Positions 8,166-18,153 of a stretch of DNA of 64,000 bases are shown piece by piece (the first letter of the stretch is position 1; each line of letters starts with the position of its first letter). Made by a program: the position numbers and the translations under genes. Under the pieces are notes generated by a model. The model saw only the letters and a program-made list of their open reading frames with translations, was not told the origin of the DNA and searched no databases. This DNA comes from an archaeon (GTDB lineage: Archaea > Asgardarchaeota > Thorarchaeia > Thorarchaeales > Thorarchaeaceae): assembly GCA_024276825.1 (NCBI GenBank), contig JAJRWI010000037.1:28786-92785 (forward strand). Direction: 5' to 3'.

Positions 8166-9818
8166 ATGCATAGATTTGTTGATAAATTTTGGATTTTTGT
8201 AACTCTAACAAATATATCATATTTTCTTATTGTGTACATCCTTCCCCTTTATACGACTTTACCCGTTCCCTATATTCCCACAAAATCATTTGTTGAGATT
8301 AGCCTATTTTTATGCACATTAATAATAAGCGGGCTTTTGCTATGGCATCGACTAGCACTTGATAAACTCAAATTAGAAACCGAAGACTTTCTATTAATAC
8401 TGAGCTATGGAAAAATGAGAATTGCCACATGTTGTCTAGAGATTGCATCAGTACCTGGATCAGTCACCCTTGATTCCGACTCAACCCCAAAATACAACAC
8501 TGCCATGTTGCTTGCAATCAGAGAGGGAATGTGTAAGAAATGCAACATTACTTACGAAGTTGGTATAGTCGATATGAAACCCTATCTTCGTATCTTCATT
8601 AGTTCTGTCCACCAGAATATCTCGGTCTTACGCGATATATTGCATAGAGAAGCTACCAGAATTGAAGCAATTCTTCTTGCGTCTTTAGGAAATGTTGAAC
8701 TAGAACTAATAAGAGGTAGATCTTTGGCGGATGCCGTGGTTTCATTACCTTCTAACATTAGCTTAGAAGATATAGACGGCCTTGTAAGAAGCACCCTTGA
8801 GCACCAAGCACTTTTGATAATTAGTGGTACTCCCTCAATTTCGCCCACTCAATCTTCATCTCAGATTGGGTCTCTAATATCAGCTGCTTTGCGTCAAGGC
8901 GACTCAATACGTTTTGTATGTACTTTCTCAAAAGCATCAATCGGAAAGAATCGCAAGAGTATGGAGAGTGAGTGGAAACATATTCGAGAACGAGAAAAAA
9001 GAAAGGAGGATACATTGGCTGATCAGATTGCAAAACGAAAACTAATCAAAGATTTTGATGAAACTTATGACAATGTTGGTTGGTTCAACACTTCTACATA
9101 TGTAATTTGCACAATTCATGATGATAAAGAAAGGCGAATGATAACCAATAGGATCTCTGGTCTGATACTTTCAATATGGGGTGGAAGGGGACTTTTGACA
9201 ATTAGGGAAATACCCATCAATACTCGCCGCCTAGTTAGAATAATAACTCGTCGTCATTTGCATGCAACTTCTATGCATGTTTCACGACTTGCAGCTTTTG
9301 TCAACACTCCCGTTCAGTATACTCCAGCTATTAGTCCTGTTGAAACGCCAGCCTTCAGTACTCCCCTGCCCTCCTTTGTTGAGAATGAAATTAATATTGG
9401 ACATGTGATATATGGTGGCCGAAAGATAAGCAAGGCAGGTCTAAAAATTGAATGGCTTAGAGAGCATATTGCCATACTTGGTGCCACTGGAACTGGGAAG
9501 ACCACTTTGGTAAAAAGAATAATGGCACAGTTATGTATAACAACTAAAATCCCGTGGTGGATTTTTGATATCAAGGGATCCGAATATGTTGAACTTGTTC
9601 AGAAGGCTGACCCGAGCATTTTAGTAATAAAGCCAGGTTTTGACTCTGGCTTCTCAATTGGCATATTAGAAACAGAAAGTGACGATGTGCAATATATGGT
9701 GGAGTCCACATTTCAACTATTGCGTGAACTATTGAAGGAACATAACACATCCTCGGAATTGACACCTGCAATGGAACGGCTCTTATATGAATCATTGATT
9801 AAACTTGCATCATCATAA
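8166..9818 (+). CDS. Membrane HerA-like ATPase, N-terminal part (ends at in-frame TAA)
   Basis: The product has two transmembrane segments near its N terminus and then a cytosolic region. The P-loop GATGTGKTT lies near residue 440, followed by the HerA/VirB4-type WWIFDIKGSEY strand. The frame stops at TAA 9816-9818, and the same frame then continues into the gene at 9837, which carries Walker B and the sensor motifs of the same ATPase. The ATPase is therefore split by one stop codon. I chose the ATG at 8166 because a TATA-like ATTTAAAAAC (8125-8134) would put an upstream TTG at 8094 ahead of the promoter. The arrangement resembles membrane-tethered DNA or protein-translocating ATPases, but the partner is unknown. 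Confidence 0.65.
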   Translation: MHRFVDKFWIFVTLTNISYFLIVYILPLYTTLPVPYIPTKSFVEISLFLCTLIISGLLLWHRLALDKLKLETEDFLLILSYGKMRIATCCLEIASVPGSVTLDSDSTPKYNTAMLLAIREGMCKKCNITYEVGIVDMKPYLRIFISSVHQNISVLRDILHREATRIEAILLASLGNVELELIRGRSLADAVVSLPSNISLEDIDGLVRSTLEHQALLIISGTPSISPTQSSSQIGSLISAALRQGDSIRFVCTFSKASIGKNRKSMESEWKHIREREKRKEDTLADQIAKRKLIKDFDETYDNVGWFNTSTYVICTIHDDKERRMITNRISGLILSIWGGRGLLTIREIPINTRRLVRIITRRHLHATSMHVSRLAAFVNTPVQYTPAISPVETPAFSTPLPSFVENEINIGHVIYGGRKISKAGLKIEWLREHIAILGATGTGKTTLVKRIMAQLCITTKIPWWIFDIKGSEYVELVQKADPSILVIKPGFDSGFSIGILETESDDVQYMVESTFQLLRELLKEHNTSSELTPAMERLLYESLIKLASS

Positions 9819-9836
9819 AATCAGTCAATCACTGGT

Positions 9837-11825
9837 TTGATAAGCATTATTCAATCATTGTCTAAGAATCAAGAGTTCGGTGACTTGACCCGTGATGCAC
9901 TTATTAATCGCTTGCAGATTATCACGAGAAAACCTCTCAAAACTATATTCAGCACTAAAAGGCCTACGAAACTAGCCGATTTACTCAATAGGAGAGTAAT
10001 ATTTGATCTCAGTTATGTGGCCAGAAAGGGTGGACTTGATACAGCACGGTTTCTTTATAATCTGGTGGCCAAAAGAATTTTTGATAATGCAATGCGTAGA
10101 GGCATCAAGCAAGGCCTTCATCATGTAATAGTACTGGAAGAAGCAAACAATCTTGTACCCGAAAGCTATATTCGCTCATCATCTGCAGATGTGACAACTG
10201 GCGAATCCATGGTAATGCTGCAGAGGGCCACTGGTCAAGGTGTTATTGTAGTATCAACAAGACCAAACATATCCTCTAATATACTTGCAAATACAGCGAC
10301 CAAGATAATGTTTAGACTACCATATGATAGTGCAATTGGCGCTAGATTCCTGTCTCTAGATGAATCCCAAGAACGCTATTTGCGAATGTTGAAATGCGGT
10401 AAAGCTATTGTTGTAATGCCACACACAGAAGCCTTTGAAATTATTACCGAACCCTTCATCATGTCTGATTTCAAATCCGACGAAACTCATACTGGTTCTG
10501 AAGCGATCGAATATGGCCAAGAATCATTTGAACCAATGGAGTCAACAAGAAAGTCTGTAAAAGTGTTTGATAGAAACCCCGAGATATCTACTCATGTTGT
10601 TGCTTGGCTCGCATCACAAAAGATGGCAACCGAAGATCAATTGGTAAAGTTGTTACGATCAATCAACAATAGCATTGACAAATCTGATGCACAGGAGATA
10701 ATCAGTGACCTCGTATCAATCGGATCAATCGAACGTGAAGCCATCCCATTAGTGGATGGGGGTGCAATCTTTGCATTGCCTGGTCATGGACTAGAATCAG
10801 TCAGAAATGTAATATTAGAATTCATTAAAGAACGTCTTTACAAAACTAACATATCTGATACCGAAACGGACCCAATTGACCTGATAATTGATGATACTGC
10901 TATTATGATTATCACTGAACACATTACATCCTCACTTATTCATTTGGTCATCGAGAGAATAAAGTCAGTAATGATTGAACTGGGTCATGAAGTATCTCGA
11001 TTAATAGTCATAGTTCGTGGAAGTGTTGCAGCTGCAAAAATTCGAGAGATAATAATGAAAATGAATGAGTTTGATGCTGTTTCAATCATATCAGCATTTC
11101 CAAGTACATTAGAGAAACTTGTAGAGGAAATAAATCAATCAATATCTGATACCAATGAAATTCAATCCTCATATGTATCAACCAATCCCCCTTCTGAGAA
11201 TTTAATCGAGGCTGTTCATGATGTGGGCCATGCTTCGCATCGCGAAATTCAGATGCGATTATGGACAAGCTTGCTTCAGGAATTTGTGGAATCTTCTGAC
11301 GGCAGGTTAAAATGGCATCGCCTTCTCAATTTTATTGAAACAACATCAGTCCAATCATTGAAGAGCCGAACGATTCCTCTTAAGGCGGAAGATGGACGAC
11401 GTGCTTTGACCGAACTCCTTGCTGATGATGTGCTTGTTGCAATACGCTTTACAAGCAATTATACGTATAATAATATGGATGCAGGTCTCTGGGTTGTTAA
11501 TAGTACAGTTTTGGAAGAAATCAGAAATGCAATTACCAGATCTATTTTTGAGCAACTTGCCCAAAAGGGAATTAGCTCGCAAAATAACCATGGCTTTTTT
11601 GACCTTTGCGATTCACATCAATCATACATCGTATTTCCCACACAAGAGCAATTAAAAACAATTCTTGATATCACAAACTCAGAATATTGTAGAACTTGTC
11701 ATACAAAAAGAATTCTATGTATTCTACCTGCTTCTGAATATCTTCCAGATAATCAAAACGTACCTAATAGTTGTAAAATTGTTACCTTGGACTCAGAGTT
11801 TAAATTTATTCTAAATATGATATGA
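9837..11825 (+). CDS. HerA-like ATPase, C-terminal part after in-frame stop
   Basis: This is the same reading frame as 8166-9818, separated only by the TAA and six codons. It holds the Walker B IVLEEANNL near residues 97-105 and the HerA-type VSTRPNISSNILANT sensor segment. About 430 further residues follow, including a probable winged helix around residues 255-310 and a region predicted as alternating helix/strand. The listed start is TTG with no visible Shine-Dalgarno, so independent translation is doubtful. Without the P-loop from the upstream piece it cannot be an active ATPase alone. It ends 7 bp before the convergent IPK gene. Confidence 0.65.
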   Translation: MISIIQSLSKNQEFGDLTRDALINRLQIITRKPLKTIFSTKRPTKLADLLNRRVIFDLSYVARKGGLDTARFLYNLVAKRIFDNAMRRGIKQGLHHVIVLEEANNLVPESYIRSSSADVTTGESMVMLQRATGQGVIVVSTRPNISSNILANTATKIMFRLPYDSAIGARFLSLDESQERYLRMLKCGKAIVVMPHTEAFEIITEPFIMSDFKSDETHTGSEAIEYGQESFEPMESTRKSVKVFDRNPEISTHVVAWLASQKMATEDQLVKLLRSINNSIDKSDAQEIISDLVSIGSIEREAIPLVDGGAIFALPGHGLESVRNVILEFIKERLYKTNISDTETDPIDLIIDDTAIMIITEHITSSLIHLVIERIKSVMIELGHEVSRLIVIVRGSVAAAKIREIIMKMNEFDAVSIISAFPSTLEKLVEEINQSISDTNEIQSSYVSTNPPSENLIEAVHDVGHASHREIQMRLWTSLLQEFVESSDGRLKWHRLLNFIETTSVQSLKSRTIPLKAEDGRRALTELLADDVLVAIRFTSNYTYNNMDAGLWVVNSTVLEEIRNAITRSIFEQLAQKGISSQNNHGFFDLCDSHQSYIVFPTQEQLKTILDITNSEYCRTCHTKRILCILPASEYLPDNQNVPNSCKIVTLDSEFKFILNMI

Positions 11826-11832
11826 AATCTGA

Positions 11833-12627
11833 CTAGAGATTGAATCTTGTGCATGGAACATTTTCGCCCTTAAGGACCTTTTCCAGTCTATGTGATGCAT
11901 TAAGATTGAATATTACCACTTCAATACCCTCTTCTGCCAAGTTTAGCAGCTCCTGCAATTTTAAGCTCATACCCCCAGTAACATCAGTCCCACTGGATGA
12001 TTTAGCAGCTCTTAATACAGTATTCCTATTTTGAGCAGTAATCTCAGTTATCAACTCAGCCTTAGGATCAACCTTTGGGTCCTCTGTAAATACTCCGTCC
12101 ACATTAGTTCCTAATAATACCCGACTCACACCAAGTTCTTTTGCTAGATGAGTGATAATAACATCTCCACTAAGAATGCTTGCTCCACGACTCTCGTCAA
12201 AACATACATCACCATGCGTAATAACTATTAAATCAGCTTCAAGTGCCCGACGTATAATATCCATGGGGAATGATGATATTTTTCCATCCTTCATCAAAAC
12301 AAATGAAAATGGATTAATTATTACTGCCTTATGATGTTTCTCCCAAAAAATATGCTCCACCCTTGATGATAATAAACTCATATTATGTCTAATTTCAGGG
12401 ATACCCTGCAGCAGTTTCTTTTTTGGCGTTGTATCATTCCCATATCCATATTTATAAGCGGCTTGGTGTCCATGTGCGCCACCCCCAAGCACTAAAAGCA
12501 CATTGCCCTTATATGAGGTAATGTCTTCAACAGCATTTTTAATTACATCCTCATTGATTTTTGGGGGCGACTCACTCTTGAAAGTGATTGATGATCCCCC
12601 AAACTTGATAATAATTAAATCTCTCAT
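11833..12627 (-). CDS. ipk: Isopentenyl phosphate kinase
   Basis: A 264-residue amino-acid-kinase-fold enzyme. It phosphorylates isopentenyl phosphate to IPP in the archaeal mevalonate pathway, which feeds membrane lipid synthesis. Diagnostic segments are IIIKFGGSSIT at the N terminus, GGGAHGHQAA with the catalytic His near 55, THGDVCFD and the SGTDVTGGM nucleotide loop near the C terminus. The length is typical. It is transcribed away from the uS10 gene, with a 130-bp divergent promoter region between them. Confidence 0.92.
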   Translation of the reverse strand: MRDLIIIKFGGSSITFKSESPPKINEDVIKNAVEDITSYKGNVLLVLGGGAHGHQAAYKYGYGNDTTPKKKLLQGIPEIRHNMSLLSSRVEHIFWEKHHKAVIINPFSFVLMKDGKISSFPMDIIRRALEADLIVITHGDVCFDESRGASILSGDVIITHLAKELGVSRVLLGTNVDGVFTEDPKVDPKAELITEITAQNRNTVLRAAKSSSGTDVTGGMSLKLQELLNLAEEGIEVVIFNLNASHRLEKVLKGENVPCTRFNL

Positions 12628-12757
12628 CTATAACTCACAATATTGAGAAAGAAACATCATTTAAAATTGACGACCTCAATTGTGACTGCAAGACAACCTT
12701 TTTATCCAAATATTGCAGAAAAACCTTGAACTCCAACAAAAGGGGTCCTGATTGCAT

Positions 12758-13069
12758 ATGACACAGAAAGCACGAATTAGGCTCTCAAGTACCAGTACTG
12801 AACACCTTGATAGTGTATGTAATCAAATCAAGAGGATTACCCGAAAGACTGGTGTCAGGATGGCTGGTCCAATTCCTCTCCCAACTCGACGAATGGTGAT
12901 TCCAACTAGGAAGACCCCCTGTGGTCAGGGCTCAGAATCATGGGACAAATGGGAAATGCGAATACACAAACGTTTGATTGACATTGATGCAGATGAACGT
13001 GCAATCAGACAAATCATGCGTATTAACATTCCTGACTCTGTCTATATTGAAATAGAACTGACTGGCTAA
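12758..13069 (+). CDS. rps10: Small ribosomal subunit protein uS10
   Basis: The product begins [11 protein letters not shown] and carries the uS10 core [20 protein letters not shown]. It is about 103 residues, normal for the archaeal protein. An in-frame TTG lies two codons upstream (12752); the AGGGG at 12741-12745 fits either start, and the ATG gives the usual N terminus. It is not next to EF-1A or a ribosomal operon here. A TATA-like TTTTTATC at about 12700 precedes it. Confidence 0.95.
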   Translation: MTQKARIRLSSTSTEHLDSVCNQIKRITRKTGVRMAGPIPLPTRRMVIPTRKTPCGQGSESWDKWEMRIHKRLIDIDADERAIRQIMRINIPDSVYIEIELTG

Positions 13070-13134
13070 GCTTAACACTTATTTCCTTTTACTCCTTTTT
13101 CAATCTGTTAAATACATAATTGGAGTTCCGCTAA

Positions 13135-14958
13135 ATGTGTGGGATTATTGGCGTTGTTCAAAAGAAAGGCGATGCAGCACCCTTTCTTCATCAGGCCCTT
13201 AAACGATTAGAATATAGAGGATACGACTCTGTTGGTATTACTACCATTTACAATAATCAATTATTCACTAAAAAAGATAAAGGGAAAATTGATGAAGTTC
13301 ATGCATCATTGAATCTTGATGATCTCCCTGGCCCGATTGGAATCGGACACACAAGGTGGGCAACTCATGGAATCCCATCATTATACAACTCGCATCCACA
13401 TTTCGATTGTGACAATAAGATTGCAGTTGTCCATAATGGTGTCATTGACAATTTTCTTGAACTCCGTGAGGAATTAAAACAGAAGGGGCACAAATTCCAC
13501 TCTGAAACAGATACCGAAGTAATTCCACACATGATAGAGGACTACATGAAAAATGGAATGGATCTCAAATCCTCTGTACGTGCTGTAAGCGAACGGATTG
13601 AGGGGACCTATGCAATTGTAGTAATGACTACACTTGAGTCAGACAAGATAGTATGTACACGTGATGGAAACCCACTTGTAATTGGGACGCGGCCAGATGC
13701 ATCTTATGTATCATCAGATATACCAGCATTCTTACCAATGACTAATGATATGATCCTTCTACTAGATGGAGAGATTGCCACTTTAACAACTTGTGGTGTG
13801 TCCATTGAAAAAATCTCAGATGGAACCCCTGTTAAACGAGACGTAATAAGAATCAGCTGGACTGCAGATCAGGCCCAAAAGGGAGGGTTCCCACATTTTA
13901 TGTTAAAAGAAATTCATGAACAACCAATGGCAATTAAAAACACCCTCCACCTTCGTTCTGATGCAATACGACCTGCAGCTGAGATGATTCTTAACTCAAA
14001 GAAAGTGTACTTGATTGCAATGGGTACATCAGGACATGCTGCAATGGCCGGAAAACACATGCTAGCCGCACTTGGTGGAATATTTTCAACTTTTGAGCTG
14101 GCCAGCGACTTCCCTGACACGATATATGGAACATTAACTGAAGATGATTGTATAATTGCAATTACTCAATCAGGTGAAACCACTGACACAATTGCTGCAG
14201 TGAAATATGCCAAGTCCTTCGGGGCAAAAGTAATAGCAATAACCAACGTTATTGGTAGTTCGATAACACGAATTGCAGATCACACAATAATCACACAAGC
14301 TGGCCCTGAAATTGGAGTTGCTGCAACAAAGACATTCATGGTTCAACTGACCGCACTTGCACTATTGGCACTCATGCTTGGCGAAACAAATTCATTTCTT
14401 GATCAAAACACACTTAGAAAAAAACGGGAGTCACTCACCAAATTGCCCGATATTGTTTCTGATGTTATTGCAAAATCTGAAGAGCATGCACGAAGGCTAT
14501 CTGCTATTCTTTATGATAGACCTAGTTTCCTGTTTTTAGGTCGCGGCATCTCAATTGCAACCGCAAATGAGGGTGCATTAAAGCTCAAGGAAATATCATA
14601 TAATCATGCAGAAGGCTACTCAGCTGGCGAGTCAAAGCATGGACCAATTGCATTAGTTCATGATGGATTTCCTGTAGTTTTTGTCATTCCTAATGATGCG
14701 ACTCGCAATCGAATAATAGGAAACGTTATGGAAATGAAAGCACGTGGTGCAACTATTATCTCCGTTATCGAAGAGGGTGATAATGATCTGATTGAATTGT
14801 CTGATCATTATATTACGATTCCCAAGGGTGTCGAACCAGAATTCTCAACGATTCCGTTTGTAGTTCCACTACAACTCTTTAGTTATTATATGGCAATTAA
14901 GAAAGGGCATGATCCAGATAAGCCCAGGCACCTTGCTAAATCCGTCACTGTATTATAA
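13135..14958 (+). CDS. glmS: Glutamine--fructose-6-phosphate aminotransferase
   Basis: A 607-residue enzyme that makes glucosamine-6-phosphate from fructose-6-phosphate and glutamine, the first step to UDP-GlcNAc for N-glycans and cell envelope. The N-terminal glutaminase domain starts with the nucleophile Cys2 (MCGIIGV) and contains GHTRWATHG. Two SIS sugar-isomerase domains follow, with ITQSGETTDT and SAGESKHGPIAL, and the end is KSVTVL as usual. A TATA box TTAAATAC (13108-13115) lies about 24 bp before the ATG and no leader room remains, so the mRNA is likely leaderless. Confidence 0.97.
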   Translation: MCGIIGVVQKKGDAAPFLHQALKRLEYRGYDSVGITTIYNNQLFTKKDKGKIDEVHASLNLDDLPGPIGIGHTRWATHGIPSLYNSHPHFDCDNKIAVVHNGVIDNFLELREELKQKGHKFHSETDTEVIPHMIEDYMKNGMDLKSSVRAVSERIEGTYAIVVMTTLESDKIVCTRDGNPLVIGTRPDASYVSSDIPAFLPMTNDMILLLDGEIATLTTCGVSIEKISDGTPVKRDVIRISWTADQAQKGGFPHFMLKEIHEQPMAIKNTLHLRSDAIRPAAEMILNSKKVYLIAMGTSGHAAMAGKHMLAALGGIFSTFELASDFPDTIYGTLTEDDCIIAITQSGETTDTIAAVKYAKSFGAKVIAITNVIGSSITRIADHTIITQAGPEIGVAATKTFMVQLTALALLALMLGETNSFLDQNTLRKKRESLTKLPDIVSDVIAKSEEHARRLSAILYDRPSFLFLGRGISIATANEGALKLKEISYNHAEGYSAGESKHGPIALVHDGFPVVFVIPNDATRNRIIGNVMEMKARGATIISVIEEGDNDLIELSDHYITIPKGVEPEFSTIPFVVPLQLFSYYMAIKKGHDPDKPRHLAKSVTVL

Positions 14959-14976
14959 CTCAATCAGTCACGATGA

Positions 14977-15189
14977 TTAAGGGAATAGGCTAGTAATACT
15001 ATTCCAACTGTCTTGTAATACTTGTAATAATGATGTCACAACATCTTGTGCCCATCCAGTTGCTTGAAGAATTACTGCAATTACAATCGATACAGTAACA
15101 ACAGCAATCCCCAATAAAAGACTCTCTTCTACAAGTGGTCCGCCTCTCTCATCATTTAATGGATTTTTCTCACACCTCATAAATAACAC
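14977..15189 (-). CDS. Flp/type IV pilin-like small protein
   Basis: A 70-residue protein (66 from the second Met). It has a short polar leader KNPLNDERGG, then PLVEESLLLGIAVV running into a long hydrophobic helix. A glycine followed by a hydrophobic segment with Glu at mature position +5 is the signature of class III/Flp prepilins, so cleavage after Gly is likely. A GGTGTT Shine-Dalgarno precedes it. A secretion ATPase of the pilus type is encoded 146 bp away on the same strand, which supports a pilus role. The platform protein is not in this window. Confidence 0.55.
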   Translation of the reverse strand: MLFMRCEKNPLNDERGGPLVEESLLLGIAVVTVSIVIAVILQATGWAQDVVTSLLQVLQDSWNSITSLFP

Positions 15190-15335
15190 CTCTAATTGGG
15201 TTAACCATTTTCTTTTAATCTGCTAATCACCATTTGACACTCAATAGCTCATCATCATCACTCCTAATAAACTCGTGAAAACAAGAATAATCGCTAATAC
15301 TTGATGACATGAGTGGAATGAGCTGAAACCACAAC

Positions 15336-17027
15336 TCATACAGACTCTGATATTAAAGACATAATGATATTAAAAGTTAGAACATCATCTAGATTTTTAG
15401 TGTCATTTTCTTCTCTCAATCTCGATCTGATTTTACTAATGAAAGCCTCTGGCTTTTTACACCCATACTCAATTAATCGGAGAAAAAATGCGCCATTACT
15501 TGACCAGTTCCATATGGATGCATCATTCTTATTAATATCAAAAAGTGTATTAAGTCCAACAAAACTCAGCACTCCCTTCTCAATACTTCTTTCCGTTTCA
15601 ACAACCTCCCTCACAATGCGCTTTGAACTGCCTGGAATTGGTCTGCACATAGTTACAATAATGTCCATCAAAGCAATATTTTCAGAATTCTCTCCCAATG
15701 AATACTTCCATCTAGAAACAAGCTCTGATGCAGACCTGCTATGACAAGTCTGAATAGTATGGAGTCCTGCGGCCATTGATTGAAACAATGCATTCACATG
15801 ATCTCTTGTTTGAACCTCCCCAAGTATCATATAATCTGGAGACCTATGCAGGCTTTTTATTATTTCATCTTGTTTTCTATATATGCCCATCCTCTCATCA
15901 AAAGGGTCCACTCTAATTCGTGCCTGATGGTGCTCGTTGCTGACTCTACTTTCTACTACATCCTCAATGTATATTTTCCTCCAATTTGTAGGTGTTGCCA
16001 TGTCTAATGCATTCAATAATGTTGTCTTACCTGAACCTGGCTCGCCAGTGATAGTAATATTAAACCGAAGATTTACAGCAATAATCAATACAGCGGCAAC
16101 TTCTAAACTGATTGTGTTATTTAAAACAAGATCAATAATACTGAACGGTCTTGTTGCAGCCCTTCTGAAAGCAATCTGAAATCCATCTGTACTCAAAGGT
16201 GCTACAGATGTTGACACGCGCAACAGTGCTTTGTCAAACCTGAAGTCCATCTTCAATGAGGGATTCCTTCTGTCTAAATGTAGATTACTCTCCAGTCTAA
16301 ATATTGTGGTGAGCTTTTCGACTTCTTTTGTGCTAATAGTAAAATCACAAAAACACCTTCCATGACGCCGATGGTCTATGTATACAGGCGTTTCTGGGCG
16401 ATCTAAAAAAATCTCTTCAATCTCCCCGTCATAAAAGAGGGGAATGAAACCCCTCAAAATAGACTCTTGATGAGATGCAATAATTGCCAGCTTCTCACGC
16501 GTCGGCTGCGCCATCTCTGGCAGATAATCTCTCAAATAATCATTAATCAACCGCCTTTTTATTACTATTCTATCATTGAATGTCAACTTTGATATGCTAA
16601 TTCCTTTTGTTATTTTCCGCATAGAAGCACGAAGACTCTCTAGCAGATCATGTTCAAGTTTTGATTTAATAAGGGGCTGAGAATGATAATAGTGTTCATG
16701 ACGCTCTGGACTTTTGGTGATAATTGATAAATATTTATCATTCTGATATGCATCAATTATTGTTCCATGTTTCAACATATCCTCTAAAGACACTCCAAGA
16801 AACACTGTATTCCATAATCCTCCCATCCATGGTGGACGATTTGAGGTGCGGTCATTGTTATTTTGCAGATGTACTAAATTTCTACTTTTTTCAATAATCA
16901 TTATCTTATCCAAACTTGGACTTATTTCCATCAATTTTTTGCAAGACAAACCTTGAAAAAAATCACAAGTATTACAACGGCCCTCTGGACATGTTATTAT
17001 ACTAAAAGGATTAATCATGATTTGCAC
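15336..17027 (-). CDS. Type II/IV secretion (VirB11/TadA/ArlI-type) ATPase
   Basis: A 563-residue hexameric-motor type ATPase. Walker A GEPGSGKTT lies near residues 322-330, an Asp-box region with IEDVVESR follows, and a slightly divergent Walker B MILGEVQTRDH lies near 396. A His-box-like segment GLHTIQTCHSR is also present. The N terminus carries CPEGRCNTCDFFQGLSC (Cys13, 18, 21, 29), a possible metal site that is not standard for the family. With the pilin gene just downstream it probably powers assembly of a pilus-like structure. Confidence 0.8.
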   Translation of the reverse strand: MQIMINPFSIITCPEGRCNTCDFFQGLSCKKLMEISPSLDKIMIIEKSRNLVHLQNNNDRTSNRPPWMGGLWNTVFLGVSLEDMLKHGTIIDAYQNDKYLSIITKSPERHEHYYHSQPLIKSKLEHDLLESLRASMRKITKGISISKLTFNDRIVIKRRLINDYLRDYLPEMAQPTREKLAIIASHQESILRGFIPLFYDGEIEEIFLDRPETPVYIDHRRHGRCFCDFTISTKEVEKLTTIFRLESNLHLDRRNPSLKMDFRFDKALLRVSTSVAPLSTDGFQIAFRRAATRPFSIIDLVLNNTISLEVAAVLIIAVNLRFNITITGEPGSGKTTLLNALDMATPTNWRKIYIEDVVESRVSNEHHQARIRVDPFDERMGIYRKQDEIIKSLHRSPDYMILGEVQTRDHVNALFQSMAAGLHTIQTCHSRSASELVSRWKYSLGENSENIALMDIIVTMCRPIPGSSKRIVREVVETERSIEKGVLSFVGLNTLFDINKNDASIWNWSSNGAFFLRLIEYGCKKPEAFISKIRSRLREENDTKNLDDVLTFNIIMSLISESV

Positions 17028-17094
17028 CTGATTGATAGTGAAATATTATATTTGTAAGATATCATCTACTGTTACTGACTAACTCAATAAAATC

Positions 17095-17346
17095 TCATAC
17101 AAACACAGTTTCTTTGTGCGTTTTCAAGTACTCACTCACGACTCGCTTTATCATACTGTAATGGTCTCGAATACTATACTCTGCTACATCAGTTGCCTGT
17201 GATGCCAGTTTCTGTGTGAGTACTGATTTGCGTTGATAGTCTGCTGCAATCAGCTTGTCACTTGCGTAAGCTGCAGACACAGTAAATATGAACGGATTTC
17301 TCCCACCTCTCCTTGCAGGAGATATTATCGAGATGACCTTCATCAT
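17095..17346 (-). CDS. TFB C-terminal cyclin repeat (downstream of in-frame stop)
   Basis: An 83-residue frame that continues the TFB gene at 17365-18153 in the same reading frame after TAA and six codons. Its sequence RRGGRNPFIFTVSAAYASD and the segment up to YSIRDHYSMIKR match the second half of the second cyclin repeat of TFB (the usual GKNP...AAAAIYIAS...TEVTIRNRY pattern). Two ATGs at 17346 follow an AGGAAG, so re-initiation is possible. Alone it is a fragment of a transcription factor, not a new protein. Confidence 0.65.
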   Translation of the reverse strand: MMKVISIISPARRGGRNPFIFTVSAAYASDKLIAADYQRKSVLTQKLASQATDVAEYSIRDHYSMIKRVVSEYLKTHKETVFV

Positions 17347-17364
17347 ATACTTCCTGAGAAGGTT

Positions 17365-18153
17365 TTAGTATTCCTTTAATTCCCATCCACGTATTTTGAC
17401 TCTCTTGATTATTTTCGAGTTATTTATCAGCATTGACAGCACTCTTGGCAGATAATCTGAAGGCTTACGAATAGTCGGAGCATGTCCCAATGAGATTTTT
17501 AACCGAAAGGCCTCTCTTACAATTGCTCTTACATTAACTCTATGACCTGATCTCTCAAAAGCATCTGCAATTTCCTCTAGCGTTATTGGTGCACCATTTC
17601 CAAATTCACGAATCGATATTAGTAAACAAACAGCCATCAGTAAAATATTGTTTGCGACTCTCTCTTGTGATTCATTTAACATCTTTTTATACAAATATGC
17701 AGTCCGGTCCCGCACTTGCTCACACAACATGAGCATTTTAGAAACATGATTTAATGCTCTTAGGGCCCGATACTTTGCCTCATTTGATCCAATTCTGACT
17801 CTTGAGCTATATACAAACTTGAGTCGCCTGAATTTTTTCTGTTTCTGTGCTGAAAGAGTCTGCCCACCAGCATCACGAAAGAACCTGTCATTATGATATC
17901 CAATATAACTTCCAAGCCCATCAACAATATGATGTCTATTGCCCAAAGAACCGTATACATCTGCATCAGGGCTGTCGCTTTGTTGTTCGTTTCCCATCTG
18001 AAAACTTGGGCTGACATAGTCCCGTGAGAAAACAACTCCGCAATCACTACATACAACAAAGCCCTTGCTCGTTACTAGATTCCCAGAACATTCTGGGCAT
18101 CTCCATGATGATATCCAATATGTATCCTCTGTGTCATTAGCCACAAACCACAC
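17365..18153 (-). CDS. tfb: Transcription initiation factor B (TFB), interrupted
   Basis: TFB bridges TBP on the promoter and RNA polymerase. The N-terminal zinc ribbon has Cys19, 22, 35 and 38 (CPEC...CSDC), and the B-reader motif GLGSYIG lies near residue 80. The first cyclin repeat follows. The frame ends in the second repeat with the segment GWELKEY and TAA at 17365-17367, while the rest of the repeat continues in frame at 17095-17346. The combined length, about 350 codons, is normal for TFB. The sequence is rather divergent, so this may be a secondary TFB paralogue. rpo8 lies upstream on the same strand. Confidence 0.85.
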   Translation of the reverse strand: MWFVANDTEDTYWISSWRCPECSGNLVTSKGFVVCSDCGVVFSRDYVSPSFQMGNEQQSDSPDADVYGSLGNRHHIVDGLGSYIGYHNDRFFRDAGGQTLSAQKQKKFRRLKFVYSSRVRIGSNEAKYRALRALNHVSKMLMLCEQVRDRTAYLYKKMLNESQERVANNILLMAVCLLISIREFGNGAPITLEEIADAFERSGHRVNVRAIVREAFRLKISLGHAPTIRKPSDYLPRVLSMLINNSKIIKRVKIRGWELKEY

